Shown here one piece after another: positions 9,256-17,229 of a DNA stretch of 52,829 bases. Numbering within the stretch: position 1 is the stretch's first letter; every line of letters begins with the position of its first letter. The notes beneath the pieces were generated by a model. The model searched no databases and was not told the DNA's origin. It worked only from the letters and a program-made list of their open reading frames with translations. Both the position numbers and the translations under genes were made by a program. The stretch comes from Cytophagales bacterium (GTDB taxonomy: Bacteria; Bacteroidota; Bacteroidia; Cytophagales; 172606-1). The stretch is taken from assembly GCA_030448185.1 (NCBI GenBank), contig JAUJNL010000059.1, positions 1 to 52,829 on the forward strand. The letters are read 5' to 3'.

Positions 9256-10278
9256 TTATTCGCTGAGAACGTAGTTAAACTCAAGCTTTTTCCGGTCGCG
9301 CATAATCAGTTCCTGCAAAGTTGCCGTGAGCATGGCTACGGCCAGGAAAGCGGCATCGCCGGTCTTTTCTGCGTACGTTTCCGATTCATCCGTGTCATCA
9401 TTGATGTAAAAATAGGAGGGGATATTCAACGTCCCGCTGACCAGGTTGGTGCGGAACCGGTACATCTGCTTGATGCGCTGCAAGGCGTCGGCTTTGTCTC
9501 CCAGCAGTACCCTGGATTTTTCGTAAATCTGTTCCACCACCCCCTGTTTCCCTCGCACGTACAGGGCTTCCAGCCCTACCAGCGACCAGAAGAGCACGGC
9601 ACTCAGGTCGTTGGGATAGTTGTCAAACAGGTACGTAAAGGCGTGCAAGGCTCTTTGCACGGGCGTAGTGCTGAAATTGTCAAAGGCTTCCATGTCCTCC
9701 AACACCCACTGCCAGGCCTTGCGGATGGGAATGTCGTGAAAAGCCGGCCACCCGTCACGCTCCACGAAATAGCGGGCTTCCCGCACGGGACTGGTGAGTT
9801 GCTTGGTCCTCCCGTACGGCTTACCATTCAGCGCCACTACACCGGCATCGGCGTGTACCAGGCCCGGTTTGGCCAGTTGCAGCGCCACCAGAAAGTCGTA
9901 CACATTCTTGGTGTAGGCGCTTACCAGCAGGTCTTTTAGTACGGAATCGTCTGCTTCGCTAGAGGCTTCTTTGCCGGGTACCCTGTATTCCTGCTCACCG
10001 GAAGCAGCCGTCAGCCGGGAGGCTATTCTGAGAATACGGTCGTGCGTGGTAATGCCCGACTGATTGTGAAAACGGGAAAGGTTTTCTTCCGTCTCAAGGT
10101 CCGGTACTACGACTTCCAGCCGGACTTTCGCTTCCCCGAATTCATCGGCAAAGAAACTGATCTGGCCCGACAGCTCCGAAAGTTCCGCGTACGCATCTGT
10201 GAAGCGGCTCGTCAGGTTTTCGGGCAGGGCAAAAGGCACAACGAACGGAATGTATACTTCAATCTGGTAGCTGGGCAT
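9256..10278 (-). CDS. Hypothetical protein with HEPN/Apea-like C-terminal half
   Basis: About 340 residues if started at the ATG at 10278 (MPSYQIEVYIPFV); an in-frame ATG at 10311 is also possible. The N-terminal 90 residues are beta-rich, and the rest is helical. The segment SAVLFWSLVGLEALYV followed about 40 residues later by MYRFRTNLVSG resembles the layout of Apea-like HEPN domains, where an R...H motif normally sits at the second position. Here the histidine place is a serine, so RNase activity is doubtful. It is convergent with the RteC-like gene (27-base gap) and lies just downstream of the small helix-hairpin-helix gene on the same strand. Function unknown. Confidence 0.55.
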   Translation of the reverse strand: MPSYQIEVYIPFVVPFALPENLTSRFTDAYAELSELSGQISFFADEFGEAKVRLEVVVPDLETEENLSRFHNQSGITTHDRILRIASRLTAASGEQEYRVPGKEASSEADDSVLKDLLVSAYTKNVYDFLVALQLAKPGLVHADAGVVALNGKPYGRTKQLTSPVREARYFVERDGWPAFHDIPIRKAWQWVLEDMEAFDNFSTTPVQRALHAFTYLFDNYPNDLSAVLFWSLVGLEALYVRGKQGVVEQIYEKSRVLLGDKADALQRIKQMYRFRTNLVSGTLNIPSYFYINDDTDESETYAEKTGDAAFLAVAMLTATLQELIMRDRKKLEFNYVLSE

Positions 10279-10331
10279 GGGAAGACTCGTTAACGGGGGA
10301 GCCGCGGGCAAGGCGGACTGTTAAAAACTAC

Positions 10332-10580
10332 CTATTCCCGCAGGCAACCGGTTAAGTTATTATGCTCCAGCAAAGTAATAAGTTCTTTCAACATCCGGTA
10401 GCCGAAGCCGTCCAGTTGCAGGAGCTGATGGGCCGGGTAATGCAGCAGGTCCCGCAAAGTTTGGAAGTGCAGCGTCTGCATCATCTGTAAAAACTCCGGG
10501 CTGACCGGGAGTTGGGCCACCGGCTGGTCGAGAACCTCATCATTCACCGGATGAAGACGATCGGAAGGGAGGTAAGCCAT
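10332..10580 (-). CDS. Small helix-hairpin-helix protein (RNA polymerase alpha C-terminal-domain-like)
   Basis: An 82-residue protein. The second half (MMQTLHFQTLRDLLHYP followed by LLQLDGFGYRMLKELI) has the helix-hairpin-helix layout of the RNA polymerase alpha C-terminal domain, with a hydrophobic-G-x-G hairpin. Stand-alone copies of this domain occur on Bacteroidetes plasmids and conjugative elements and are presumed to bind DNA. It precedes the HEPN-like gene by 53 bases on the same strand, so the two may be co-transcribed. Confidence 0.6.
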   Translation of the reverse strand: MAYLPSDRLHPVNDEVLDQPVAQLPVSPEFLQMMQTLHFQTLRDLLHYPAHQLLQLDGFGYRMLKELITLLEHNNLTGCLRE

Positions 10581-10722
10581 GCGGTCAGGGATAAGCAGTG
10601 AACCTCGAAAAAAAGGGTAGCGGTATAGCAGTACGCAAAAATGCGTCGTCCCCGGAGGGCTAAATTAAACGCTTAATGTAAAAAATCAAATTTTTTTTGA
10701 TCGTATTCTTCTGATTTTCAGT

Positions 10723-10754
10723 GGGGTGACCAGGGGTGACTCGTACCTGGTCAC
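10723..10754. promoter_or_regulatory. Inverted and direct repeat upstream of the replication-type genes
   Basis: GTGACCAGG (10726-10734) and CCTGGTCAC (10746-10754) form a perfect 9-base inverted repeat. GGGGTGAC is also directly repeated at 10723 and 10733. An A/T-rich tract precedes it (about 10680-10720). It lies 60 bases upstream of the helix-turn-helix gene, so it may be an operator for that protein or part of a replication origin. Both readings are inference. Confidence 0.4.
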
Positions 10755-10813
10755 TGTTTTGGCTTCCGTTGGCGCTTTTTCTTTGTGCCCATTACCAAAC
10801 AACCCAAACAGGT

Positions 10814-11083
10814 ATGCCTGCCAACATTGTCACCACCGAAGACCTGCACGTTTTCAAGCAGGAATTGCTGACCGAACTCAAAGAATTTGTCAGCACCCTT
10901 CAGCCGCCCAAGTGGCTCAAATCTCCCCAGGTGCGGAAGCTGCTGGGCGTCTCCCCGGGCTCCTTGCAGAACCTGCGCGTCAACGGTACGCTGCCCTACA
11001 CGAAAATAGGCGGGGTGATCTACTACGCCTACGAGGATATTCTCAGGGTGATGGAGGAAAACAAGCGCAACAAGCTATGGTAA
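10814..11083 (+). CDS. Helix-turn-helix (excisionase-family) DNA-binding protein
   Basis: An 89-residue protein starting MPANIVTTEDLHVF. The core WLKSPQVRKLLGVSPGSLQNLR followed by LPYTKIGGVIYYAYEDI is the MerR/excisionase-type helix-turn-helix and wing found in many small Bacteroidetes mobile-element proteins. The upstream in-frame stretch beginning at 10736 overlaps the inverted repeat and is unlikely to be coding. The stop overlaps the start of the next gene (ATGGTAA), which suggests coupled translation with the replication-type protein. Role: regulator or accessory replication protein of the element. Confidence 0.75.
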   Translation: MPANIVTTEDLHVFKQELLTELKEFVSTLQPPKWLKSPQVRKLLGVSPGSLQNLRVNGTLPYTKIGGVIYYAYEDILRVMEENKRNKLW

Positions 11084-11949
11084 CCGAAAAGCAACCCTTC
11101 ATCAGTTCCTACGCCCACCTGCCGGCCGCGATGCAGGGGGAGGAGACGTTGCCCCTGACGGTGAAACTCCTCTACGGGGAAATCGTGGGCCTGTGCCGCC
11201 AGACGGGTTACTGCTGGGCTACCAACGCCTACTTTGCCGCCCGGTGCCGGGTCACCAAACGGACGGTCTGCCGCTGGCTTACCCTGCTGCAACGGAAAGG
11301 CTACATTGGGCTGCGCGTGGAAAAGGGGAAGGGAAACCGGCGGCAGATTTTTGTTGACGGCCCGTCCCGTCCCTCCGTGCCGGCTGCCCCAGCCGGACCG
11401 CTGCCCCTAACGACAGGGGCGTCCGGAGGTATAGACAACCCTGACCCCAGCTATGGACAAACGGGTGCTGCGCCGGGGCGTGACACCTTATATAGTAAGA
11501 ATTATTCAATGAATAGTATAGGGAGGACGTGTACCCCAGTGCCGGTAAAATGGGTTAGGCTTTTGCCGCAAGCGGAGATCACCGGCCGTCCTTCCGGGGA
11601 GCCGGCAGGGTTGGAGGGCGAGCTTCCCTTCCCCCCGGTTGCGGCCGCCCCCCCTTCCCGAAAGTCAAAAGCAGCCGCATTTGTGCCCCCTTCTCCCGAA
11701 GAGGTGCGGGCTTACATGCAGGAGAAAGCAGTTCAATTGCCGGCAGGCGAAAGGGAACGGCTCGCGGAACGGTTCTACAACTACTACCAGGCCAACGGCT
11801 GGAAGGTGGGCAAAAACGCAATGAAAGACTGGCAGGCCGCGGCCCGAAACTGGATTCTTAACCAAAACGAACATGGACATTATCAGCAACCTGCTCCGGC
11901 GGATCGTCGCCACGTCAGCCGGGACAAAGACTACCACGAACCGCTTTAG
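11077..11949 (+). CDS. Replication-protein-like protein with helix-turn-helix N-terminus
   Basis: A 290-residue protein starting MVTEKQPFISSYAHLP at 11077; the frame is open upstream but that part overlaps the previous gene. Residues of about 20-95 form a winged-helix domain (LPLTVKLLYGEIVGLC, then CRVTKRTVCRWLTLLQRKGYI), the type found at the N-terminus of phage and plasmid replication proteins. A low-complexity proline- and glycine-rich linker follows. The C-terminal 80 residues contain FYNYYQANGWKVGKNAMKDW, the phrase seen in DnaD/replisome-organiser tails that recruit the helicase loader. Its 3' end overlaps the DnaC-like ATPase gene by 77 bases. It probably initiates element replication. 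Confidence 0.7.
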   Translation: MVTEKQPFISSYAHLPAAMQGEETLPLTVKLLYGEIVGLCRQTGYCWATNAYFAARCRVTKRTVCRWLTLLQRKGYIGLRVEKGKGNRRQIFVDGPSRPSVPAAPAGPLPLTTGASGGIDNPDPSYGQTGAAPGRDTLYSKNYSMNSIGRTCTPVPVKWVRLLPQAEITGRPSGEPAGLEGELPFPPVAAAPPSRKSKAAAFVPPSPEEVRAYMQEKAVQLPAGERERLAERFYNYYQANGWKVGKNAMKDWQAAARNWILNQNEHGHYQQPAPADRRHVSRDKDYHEPL

Positions 11950-12559
11950 CTTCGAAGACTGCCTCCAGTTCCTGGAAGGAACGGGCAAAAAGGTGTACGG
12001 CGAAGGATTCCGGATTTACCCCGAAGACCATAGGCTGATCTTCACCCTGCTGGTATACTTCCTGGAGGACGGGGAGAACGCCCAGAAGCTGGGCATCAAC
12101 CTTCGCAAAGGCATCCTGCTGACCGGCCCGGTGGGCTGCGGCAAAACCAGCCTGATGCGGCTGATGCGTTACATGCTGCCCCGGGAAAAGACCTACCACC
12201 TCAAAACCTGCCGGGAGGTGGGGCTGGAATTCAACGTGGAGGGCTACAAGATGCTGCAGCACTACGGCAAAAACGCACTGTACTGGCGGGAGAACGGCTA
12301 CGTGCCCAAGACGTACTGCTTTGACGACCTGGGCTCGGAAGGCATCAGCCGGTACTACGGCAACGAGTGCAACGTGATGGAAGAAATCCTGCTGACGCGG
12401 TACGAGTACTTCATTTCCAACCACATGGTAACGCACCTGACGACCAACTTCAGCAGTTCGGAGCTGGAAAAGCTGTACGGTAGCCGGGTGCGGTCAAGAC
12501 TAAGGGAGATGTGTAATCTGGTGAGCTTTGGGAGGGAGGCGAAGGATAGGAGGTATTGA
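11873..12559 (+). CDS. DnaC-like P-loop ATPase
   Basis: A 228-residue protein with Walker A GPVGCGKTS at about residues 83-91, Walker B-like YCFDDLGSE near residue 150, a sensor-like TTNFSSSELEKLYG and an arginine-rich end (GSRVRSRLREM). These are the features of the DnaC/IstB-type AAA+ helicase loaders carried by Bacteroidetes mobile elements. It starts inside the end of the upstream replication-protein-like gene, an arrangement that supports a shared role in loading helicase at the element's origin. The gene ends just before the convergent, much more AT-rich defence operon. Confidence 0.75.
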   Translation: MDIISNLLRRIVATSAGTKTTTNRFSFEDCLQFLEGTGKKVYGEGFRIYPEDHRLIFTLLVYFLEDGENAQKLGINLRKGILLTGPVGCGKTSLMRLMRYMLPREKTYHLKTCREVGLEFNVEGYKMLQHYGKNALYWRENGYVPKTYCFDDLGSEGISRYYGNECNVMEEILLTRYEYFISNHMVTHLTTNFSSSELEKLYGSRVRSRLREMCNLVSFGREAKDRRY

Positions 12560-12602
12560 GTTTTAAAACGTACTTTTTAAATAGTATACTATAAGTCAGA
12601 GG

Positions 12603-13340
12603 TCAATTATAGGTTGTGTAGTCACTTGGTTTGAGCTTATTAGCTGGTATGATAATGGCAACAACATAATCAGGATAACGATTCGCTATTCTATAGTAAG
12701 GCTTGAGTGAAAGAATTTCGAATAAATTTTTAAAGTTATTTACAGGTCCCCCATCTTTCTTAGTGCTTATGTCAAATACTACTAATATTCCTATTTGATT
12801 ATAGGGATGAGTATACGTTTGAATTTGGGCAATAAAATCAGATTGAATAGTATCCCAGGTAGGTGGTTGTTCCACTATTTTTACCTCTATAGGAAAAGTC
12901 ATTTCATTTTCTCTGTAGGTTATATCCAATCTTCCACGGCCAATGACATCAGACTCTTCAAAATGATAATATACTGCTCTAGCACCAGCAGTTAATTTTT
13001 CGTATAGATGTTTATGAAACGTCTTTTCATCACTTATTTTAGAGTTATAAAGATGTGGAAAGAAGTCTCTTGGTTGAACGAGTGATTGGAATGCATAACG
13101 AATGACTTCTGACAATACTGCTAAAAAAACAGCAAGTTTCTTGGTCGGATAATTGAGTAGTAGTTGTTTGATGCGAATTGTTAAACGATGTAGAACCTCG
13201 TCTCCTGCTGGAAATCCAGTTTGGAAATCATTGAGAACAGTTTGGCTCCTCAAGCGGTAACGGGTCACTAATTGCAGAATTACTTGCTCTACCTGTAAAG
13301 CGCTGGTGCAGCATATATAAATCTTGTGCTGCTTCTTCAT
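12603..13340 (-). CDS. PD-(D/E)XK-type nuclease, last gene of the candidate defence operon
   Basis: A 245-residue protein. Around residues 130-150 it reads GRGRLDITYREN followed by TFPIEVKIVEQ: the D and the E-x-K spacing is the signature of PD-(D/E)XK nucleases. The N-terminal 100 residues are helical and unassigned. Its ATG overlaps the stop of the upstream gene as ATGA, so it is translationally coupled to the rest of the operon. In Lamassu/ABC-three-component systems an SMC-like ATPase senses a signal and releases a toxic effector, often a nuclease, so this is the likely effector. Base composition is clearly more AT-rich than the conjugation genes around it. Family by motif; role by context. 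Confidence 0.7.
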   Translation of the reverse strand: MKKQHKIYICCTSALQVEQVILQLVTRYRLRSQTVLNDFQTGFPAGDEVLHRLTIRIKQLLLNYPTKKLAVFLAVLSEVIRYAFQSLVQPRDFFPHLYNSKISDEKTFHKHLYEKLTAGARAVYYHFEESDVIGRGRLDITYRENEMTFPIEVKIVEQPPTWDTIQSDFIAQIQTYTHPYNQIGILVVFDISTKKDGGPVNNFKNLFEILSLKPYYRIANRYPDYVVAIIIPANKLKPSDYTTYN

Positions 13341-14409
13341 AGCTTACTTCCGAAAAAGTGCACAAAGCGCAGCCGCGTGCTCAATGGTGTGATAGAACTT
13401 TTTTTCGTTTCTTGGCTTGAATCTTTTCTCGTAAGTCCAGCAAAAAAGACTTTTAGGTCTGATTCTGAGTCATTTAGTTCAGCAACAATCGAATTTACTT
13501 TAACCAGTGTTGCAGATAAATTTTGTGAGTAATACTGGTTTAGAATGAAATTAGTTGCATTATTATTGAAATGCCTTTGTGTATTTACAAAGCGTATACT
13601 TAATGAGTCTATTGCAGTAATATCATTAAATCGCTTGAATAACTGTGAGAACTCTTTCTTATAATCAACCCATTTTGGCTCGGAGGAAATGTGAACAGTT
13701 ATCCTCCATAAATTGTGTAATTTCTGATATATGTGCCACTCATACATATCTGATTCTTCAAGCCAACTCCAAATGCGTTGTTCCCATAACGCCGTTGACA
13801 GGCTATGCAACGTTTGCTCAAGTAATTGATGCTGTTTACTCAATAGTTCTACAATAAAGTGAGTAACTAATCTGAAAAAATAGGCGTCCCTGAGGTTTTC
13901 TGTCTTATTTGAGGCTGATTCGAACATGATGCGTGCCTCTTCAACTTCTTTAAGAATATTGTTTCGTCTGCTTCGCCGGTTCGATAAAGTAAGTGAATCA
14001 GCTTTCTGTAATAAGCCTCCGATACAACTTCAGCATCGCAAGAAAGTGCTTTCTATAATCTCTTGGTAGGCCTCCGGATCATCGCCGTAAAGCAAAAATA
14101 AATATTTAATTTTAACTACTACAACAAAGCTATCATCCGATAAAGAAACGTCTTCTAGTAAGAAGTCTTTAGTAAACTCAGGACGGATCGCTTCTGTAAA
14201 TGTCAGTTCACAGATTGACTCAACTGCTCTTTTCTTTATGTATAAAAATTAGAGTCGCTCTCATAGACCTGTCTGAAAAATCTTTTGATGCTTTGACGAC
14301 TAAATAATATGGTAATATCATCCCACTTAAGTGTGTCCATCCACTCAATGCGTTCATCTAAGGGAAGTGAACGGAACCAGTTATAGTCTAGCGTATGCTC
14401 CAATGTCAA
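13337..14409 (-). pseudogene. Third component of the candidate defence operon, frameshifted, about 355 residues
   Basis: Three short open frames on the minus strand read as one protein. Part 1 (TTG at 14409 or 14403, or ATG at 14340) runs to about 14235 with WFRSLPLDERIEWMDTLKWD. Part 2 (about 14240-14045) continues as KKRAVESICELTFTEAI. Part 3 (about 14040-13950) continues as EAYYRKLIHLLYRTGEAD, and after one more slip runs into the long frame ending at 13339. The first half looks like HEAT-type helical repeats. The slips sit at short T or A runs. The start overlaps the end of the ATPase gene and the stop overlaps the nuclease start, so the gene is an integral part of the operon. I do not recognise a family. 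Confidence 0.6.
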
Positions 14410-16549
14410 TTAGAAAAAAATACTCCTTATCTCTTCGAACTTCTACTTTAGAAGCATCAACTGCATTAGTCAATTCCCGTTGAGCAGTGCCAACGAAAAC
14501 CTGTAGCTGTTTGCCAAATTCTCTTTCAATATAGGCAAGAGTATCTTTAAGTCCTTCAATAAAGGGCTGATCTCCTTCTTCCTTTGCTGGAGAGTCTAAT
14601 ATAATGAAGCGTGGATGTCTTCCGAATTGATACTCCACATCCATTTCGATAAGAGCAATATACAAACCTAGCTTTGCTCGCAACTTCTCACCTGGGGATA
14701 TCTCATCAAAGGAGAAATCTTCACTGTTCTTTCTATAAGATACCCTGAAATTAGTTGGAGCAACTTCAATTTTCTCATACTGAGAAAGACCAAAGGCATG
14801 TAGTTGTTTTAGATATAAAGCTTCAAACTGATGGAGGAGTTTTTGACTCTTCACAGCACGTATTCGTTGCAACTCCTCGCGTGCAACGTCTAAAACTTTA
14901 ATCTGATGCTCCATGAGCTGTTGTTCAGTGCTGTTTACGTGTATATTTTGAGCAAATCCTTTTAGCTTTTCCTCTAGTACTCCTCTACGGCTTGCCAGTG
15001 ATAATGATTCCTGCCAATTCTTTTCTAAATTAAATGTCGTAGACACTTGGTTGAGTTCCTTCTCCAATGCTGTTATTTCATCTAGAATAGATGGTAAGCG
15101 GATTAACTCAATATCTTTATTTAAGCTTCCTATAAGTTTTCCGTTATTCTTAATTTGGGCTGTTATTTCTTGATGTTTTATTTTCAAGTTATATTGATCT
15201 TTTTTCAGCTGAATTATAGCGATTTCAAGCTGCTTTAATTGACTTTCTATATTAGTTAGGTCAATTGGTTGGCGTTCTATTTCGTGGTCACAGAGTCGAC
15301 AATGTCCTGTTTCTTTTTCTTGAAGCATTTTGCTTTTTTCTATCTGGTGACTACAGCCAGGGCAAGTTCTAATTTCAAGACTGCTGAAATAACCGCCTAT
15401 CTCTAATTGCTCTTGAAGATTTGTGATTCTACGCTCTCGCTTTGTGATTTCAATGTCAAACTCCTTTATTTCCTCTACAACTTTTCGTATTTCCCGCTCT
15501 AATAAAATAGTAGTGCTATCATGTGTTTGTTTACTCTTTTCCAGCTGGTTTATGCGAGTTAGTGCATCTCGATATTTTTGCCTGACACCTTCAATCTTTC
15601 TCTCAAGCCCTTGACGGGCAGTACTACTAGCTGCTTGGCGCTCTTTTTCTAATTCTTGTTGCCGGCTTTGAATTTGCTTTAATTCTCCTGAAAGCTTTTC
15701 GCCCTCTTCCTGCTTATGCTGATCCGGCAAAGTACTGGCAGCTTTCAATAAGCCGAGCTTATTTTGTAGGTTCTCCTTTTTAATCTTTAAACGATTAATT
15801 GGATAAGTAAGCTCCAATCCCAGCAGCATTTGAAAAATAAGTTCAGATTGTTGGCCGTAGAACAAAACATCGTAATCATTCGCTTCTAAATAAATTGATT
15901 TGAAGTACGTCTTCCATGTGGCATTTGAAGTTAATAAGTTGGGGTCATCTTTTTTGCTTGAGTGCTGTGTCCACTGTAGGGAGTAGTAATCCAGTTCTTT
16001 GAAGAAGAACGTTCTTACATATTCCTCATATCTGCCAATTCCCCCTTCGAATAGTAAGCACGCTGCCCGCTGAACTTCATCCATTTGAGCAATAGCCTGC
16101 TTGGTTTTGCTATACAATCTAAATTCATAACTAGCCTGTTTCAAAACCTGTGCACTTACTGAAACATGTACAGTGAATTGATTAAGCCCTAAACCAAACT
16201 CTACCCATATTTCTTGTAACCATGTAAGTACATCTTTAGAAATTCCATTACTGCCCGTCAACGCCAACTTAGCAATATTAAAAATGGAAGACTTGCCTAC
16301 TAGATTGTCCCCAACCCAAAGGTTAACCCCAAGTTCGAACTTTCTTGAATAATGTATAGGTACTCCTGATCCCTTAAGGCCTTTGAATTCAATTGAAATT
16401 ATTTCTAAGCTTTTGCCTATGGATAAGGGACTATCACGTTGGTATGCTTCTTCATCCAACGATAATATAGTTCTAATCTGTTCTTCGGGTAGAATACTTT
16501 TTGTTTGTCTTTCAACAAATTTAACTAATTTTTCAAACTCAGTGCTCAT
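14381..16549 (-). CDS. Rad50/SMC-like ABC ATPase with zinc hook
   Basis: A 722-residue intact protein. Walker A GDNLVGKSS lies near residue 80. Two long coiled coils flank a zinc-hook-like loop with CPGC near residue 394 and CRLC near residue 415. The ABC signature-like SPGEKLRAKLG is near residue 615 and Walker B ILDSPAKEE near residue 650. This is the layout of the Rad50/SMC-type ATPases in defence systems such as Lamassu (LmuB) and ABC-three-component systems. It starts in an ATGA overlap with the upstream partner gene. Likely role: DNA-end or replication-intermediate sensor that controls the operon's effector. The family call is firm; the defence role is inference from neighbours. Confidence 0.85.
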   Translation of the reverse strand: MSTEFEKLVKFVERQTKSILPEEQIRTILSLDEEAYQRDSPLSIGKSLEIISIEFKGLKGSGVPIHYSRKFELGVNLWVGDNLVGKSSIFNIAKLALTGSNGISKDVLTWLQEIWVEFGLGLNQFTVHVSVSAQVLKQASYEFRLYSKTKQAIAQMDEVQRAACLLFEGGIGRYEEYVRTFFFKELDYYSLQWTQHSSKKDDPNLLTSNATWKTYFKSIYLEANDYDVLFYGQQSELIFQMLLGLELTYPINRLKIKKENLQNKLGLLKAASTLPDQHKQEEGEKLSGELKQIQSRQQELEKERQAASSTARQGLERKIEGVRQKYRDALTRINQLEKSKQTHDSTTILLEREIRKVVEEIKEFDIEITKRERRITNLQEQLEIGGYFSSLEIRTCPGCSHQIEKSKMLQEKETGHCRLCDHEIERQPIDLTNIESQLKQLEIAIIQLKKDQYNLKIKHQEITAQIKNNGKLIGSLNKDIELIRLPSILDEITALEKELNQVSTTFNLEKNWQESLSLASRRGVLEEKLKGFAQNIHVNSTEQQLMEHQIKVLDVAREELQRIRAVKSQKLLHQFEALYLKQLHAFGLSQYEKIEVAPTNFRVSYRKNSEDFSFDEISPGEKLRAKLGLYIALIEMDVEYQFGRHPRFIILDSPAKEEGDQPFIEGLKDTLAYIEREFGKQLQVFVGTAQRELTNAVDASKVEVRRDKEYFFLIDIGAYARL

Positions 16550-17190
16550 AAATTTTCTTCAAATAAATTATAAAATTTAGTTCTAACTTGTTCTTCTACA
16601 TCGGCAATGTAACTCCCAAGCAGCGTTTCTCTATACACCTCAATTGCATACTGTCTTTCTTTTAGTTCGCTGGCTTTTAAATCACCAAAAAATTGCTTAA
16701 TTAATTGGCAACGGGCGAAGTACCATTTTGCCGGTTCTATGGTTCTAAACCCCTGCTCGATCTTTTCTGCCCCATATTTTGTTAAAAAGTATTCCTTGCG
16801 AATGTCTTTTAAGCCAGCACTCCTTAGGCTCTTAAATTCAATTAGGTTCACTGCTTTTAGGTAGGCAATTACATCATCTAACTCTTCATAAGCTCCGTAA
16901 AAGAAACGTTTCATCTCATCTGTTCGAAGCCGGGGTTCTTGATCTCTAAAAATAGATTTAACAATCTCTCTTACTTCATCAATGGTCGGATTATTCGACT
17001 CCTCATAAGACCTCAGTAATTCGAAGCAAAGGTATCCAGGATAACGAATTAAAAAGTCAATTTTCTGAATCTTAGTCTCTGTTCGGAATACTTTTACTAA
17101 TTCTGGACTTGCTGGATTGTTATAGTCATCCGAGAAAAAGTAGAGAATCAGCAGGATTCGGAGCCTCTCCCTATATGGGTTTAAAATCAT
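16546..17190 (-). CDS. Small partner protein of the Rad50-like ATPase (middle-component-like)
   Basis: A 214-residue protein starting MILNPYRERLRILLIL. It is helical throughout, with a central YLKAVNLIEFKSL followed by EYFLTKYGAEKIEQG that reads like a winged-helix domain. In ABC-three-component and Lamassu systems a small helical or winged-helix middle component (LmuC-like) sits next to the ATPase; size and position fit that role. It is the first gene of the four-gene operon and overlaps the ATPase start by 4 bases. An IS has inserted 39 bases upstream of its ATG, which may have changed the promoter. No direct family recognition. Confidence 0.65.
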   Translation of the reverse strand: MILNPYRERLRILLILYFFSDDYNNPASPELVKVFRTETKIQKIDFLIRYPGYLCFELLRSYEESNNPTIDEVREIVKSIFRDQEPRLRTDEMKRFFYGAYEELDDVIAYLKAVNLIEFKSLRSAGLKDIRKEYFLTKYGAEKIEQGFRTIEPAKWYFARCQLIKQFFGDLKASELKERQYAIEVYRETLLGSYIADVEEQVRTKFYNLFEENL

Positions 17191-17229
17191 AATAATTCAA
17201 CTTAAATCAATGCTAAATTGTATGTATTT

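Noticed and set aside
10726..11076. Upstream extension of the replication-protein frame
   Set aside because: It overlaps the real helix-turn-helix gene and the inverted repeat; the overlap ATG at 11077 is the natural start.
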